From contig JAICXG010000062.1 of NCBI GenBank assembly GCA_025980625.1, positions 1 through 12,589 on the forward strand: a stretch of DNA of 12,589 nt, read 5' to 3'. Shown piece after piece: positions 12,479-12,589 of this stretch; position 1 is the stretch's first letter, and each line of letters begins with the position of its first letter. The notes beneath the pieces are model-generated. The model was given only the letters and a program-made list of their open reading frames with translations. It was not told the origin of the DNA and searched no databases. The stretch comes from Chthoniobacterales bacterium (lineage in GTDB: Bacteria; Verrucomicrobiota; Verrucomicrobiia; Chthoniobacterales; UBA10450). The translations under genes and the position numbers were made by a program.

Positions 12479-12589
12479 ATGTTTTTGAAGCGATTCTTTG
12501 TCGAAGGACTGGCGCACGCATCCTATCTCTTTGGCGCGGAGGGCGAGGCCGCGGTGGTCGATCCGAAACGCGACATCGAAGATTACCTC
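12479..12589 (+). CDS. MBL-fold metallo-hydrolase, 5' end only (persulfide dioxygenase/GloB-like)
   Basis: The first 37 codons are in the window. The peptide opens MFLKRFFVEGLAHASYLFGA and continues to AAVVDPKRD. This is the typical first beta-strand pair and VVDP-R-D turn of the metallo-beta-lactamase-fold hydrolases, often fused to rhodanese domains, which include persulfide dioxygenases (ETHE1/Blh type) and glyoxalase II-like enzymes. The HxHxDH metal site lies beyond the right edge, so the subfamily rests on N-terminal resemblance only. The ATG at 12479 is preceded by a pyrimidine/adenine-rich leader with no Shine-Dalgarno sequence. Confidence 0.75.
   Translation, partial: MFLKRFFVEGLAHASYLFGAEGEAAVVDPKRDIEDYL

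Noticed and set aside
1..12589. CRISPR array, tRNA/rRNA genes, insertion sequences or prophage genes.
   Set aside because: No regularly spaced repeats, RNA gene hallmarks, transposase or phage proteins were seen on either strand.

Overview
The window is GC-rich bacterial DNA from a Gram-negative organism: it carries lpxD for lipid A, a lipoprotein gene and an exported peptidase. Gene content and protein style suggest Verrucomicrobia, perhaps the Chthoniobacterales/Spartobacteria. The main pointers are the C-terminal block of the lipoprotein, the TatD-like hydrolase with its small partner, and the palindromic intergenic repeat. This placement is inferred from recalled family resemblance; no marker gene is present.

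Layout, left to right. A tight minus-strand operon occupies 1-1384 (possibly from 1519): a GAF-domain protein, an 89-residue protein of unknown function, and a TatD-superfamily hydrolase that runs off the left edge. The junctions are only 2 bp apart or overlap by 1 bp. A plus-strand exported P1/DmpA-family peptidase follows (1562-2758). It converges on gcvP (2883-5813, minus), the full-length glycine decarboxylase P-protein. Upstream of gcvP on the same strand is a soluble PAS/histidine kinase/receiver hybrid (5891 to about 7561). A 68-bp divergent gap separates it from a glucose-1-dehydrogenase-like SDR (7630-8445), followed by lpxD (8488-9507). A proline/threonine-rich lipoprotein (9624-10211) and a NarL/LuxR-type response regulator (10345-11028) lie on the minus strand. 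A zinc alcohol dehydrogenase (11305-12393) and the start of an MBL-fold hydrolase (from 12479) are on the plus strand. Apart from the left operon, this is a mixed set of housekeeping and regulatory genes rather than a single pathway. No tRNA, rRNA, CRISPR array, transposase or phage gene was seen.

The strongest unexplained signal is a short word, GCCTAACGA (reverse complement TCGTTAGGC). Its 7-base core CCTAACG/CGTTAGG occurs 20 times in 12.6 kb, ten times on each strand. Eighteen of the 20 copies extend to the octamer GCCTAACG and 15 to the nonamer. Chance would give about one or two copies of the core. The copies lie inside conserved genes in several reading frames, often forcing rare TTA, CTA or AGG codons, and also between genes. 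This resembles a genome-wide DNA-level signal, such as an uptake, segregation, recombination or repair word, rather than a gene-specific site. Two further oddities are short degenerate heptanucleotide tandem repeats embedded in frame in gcvP. One lies exactly in the linker between the two homologous halves of the protein.
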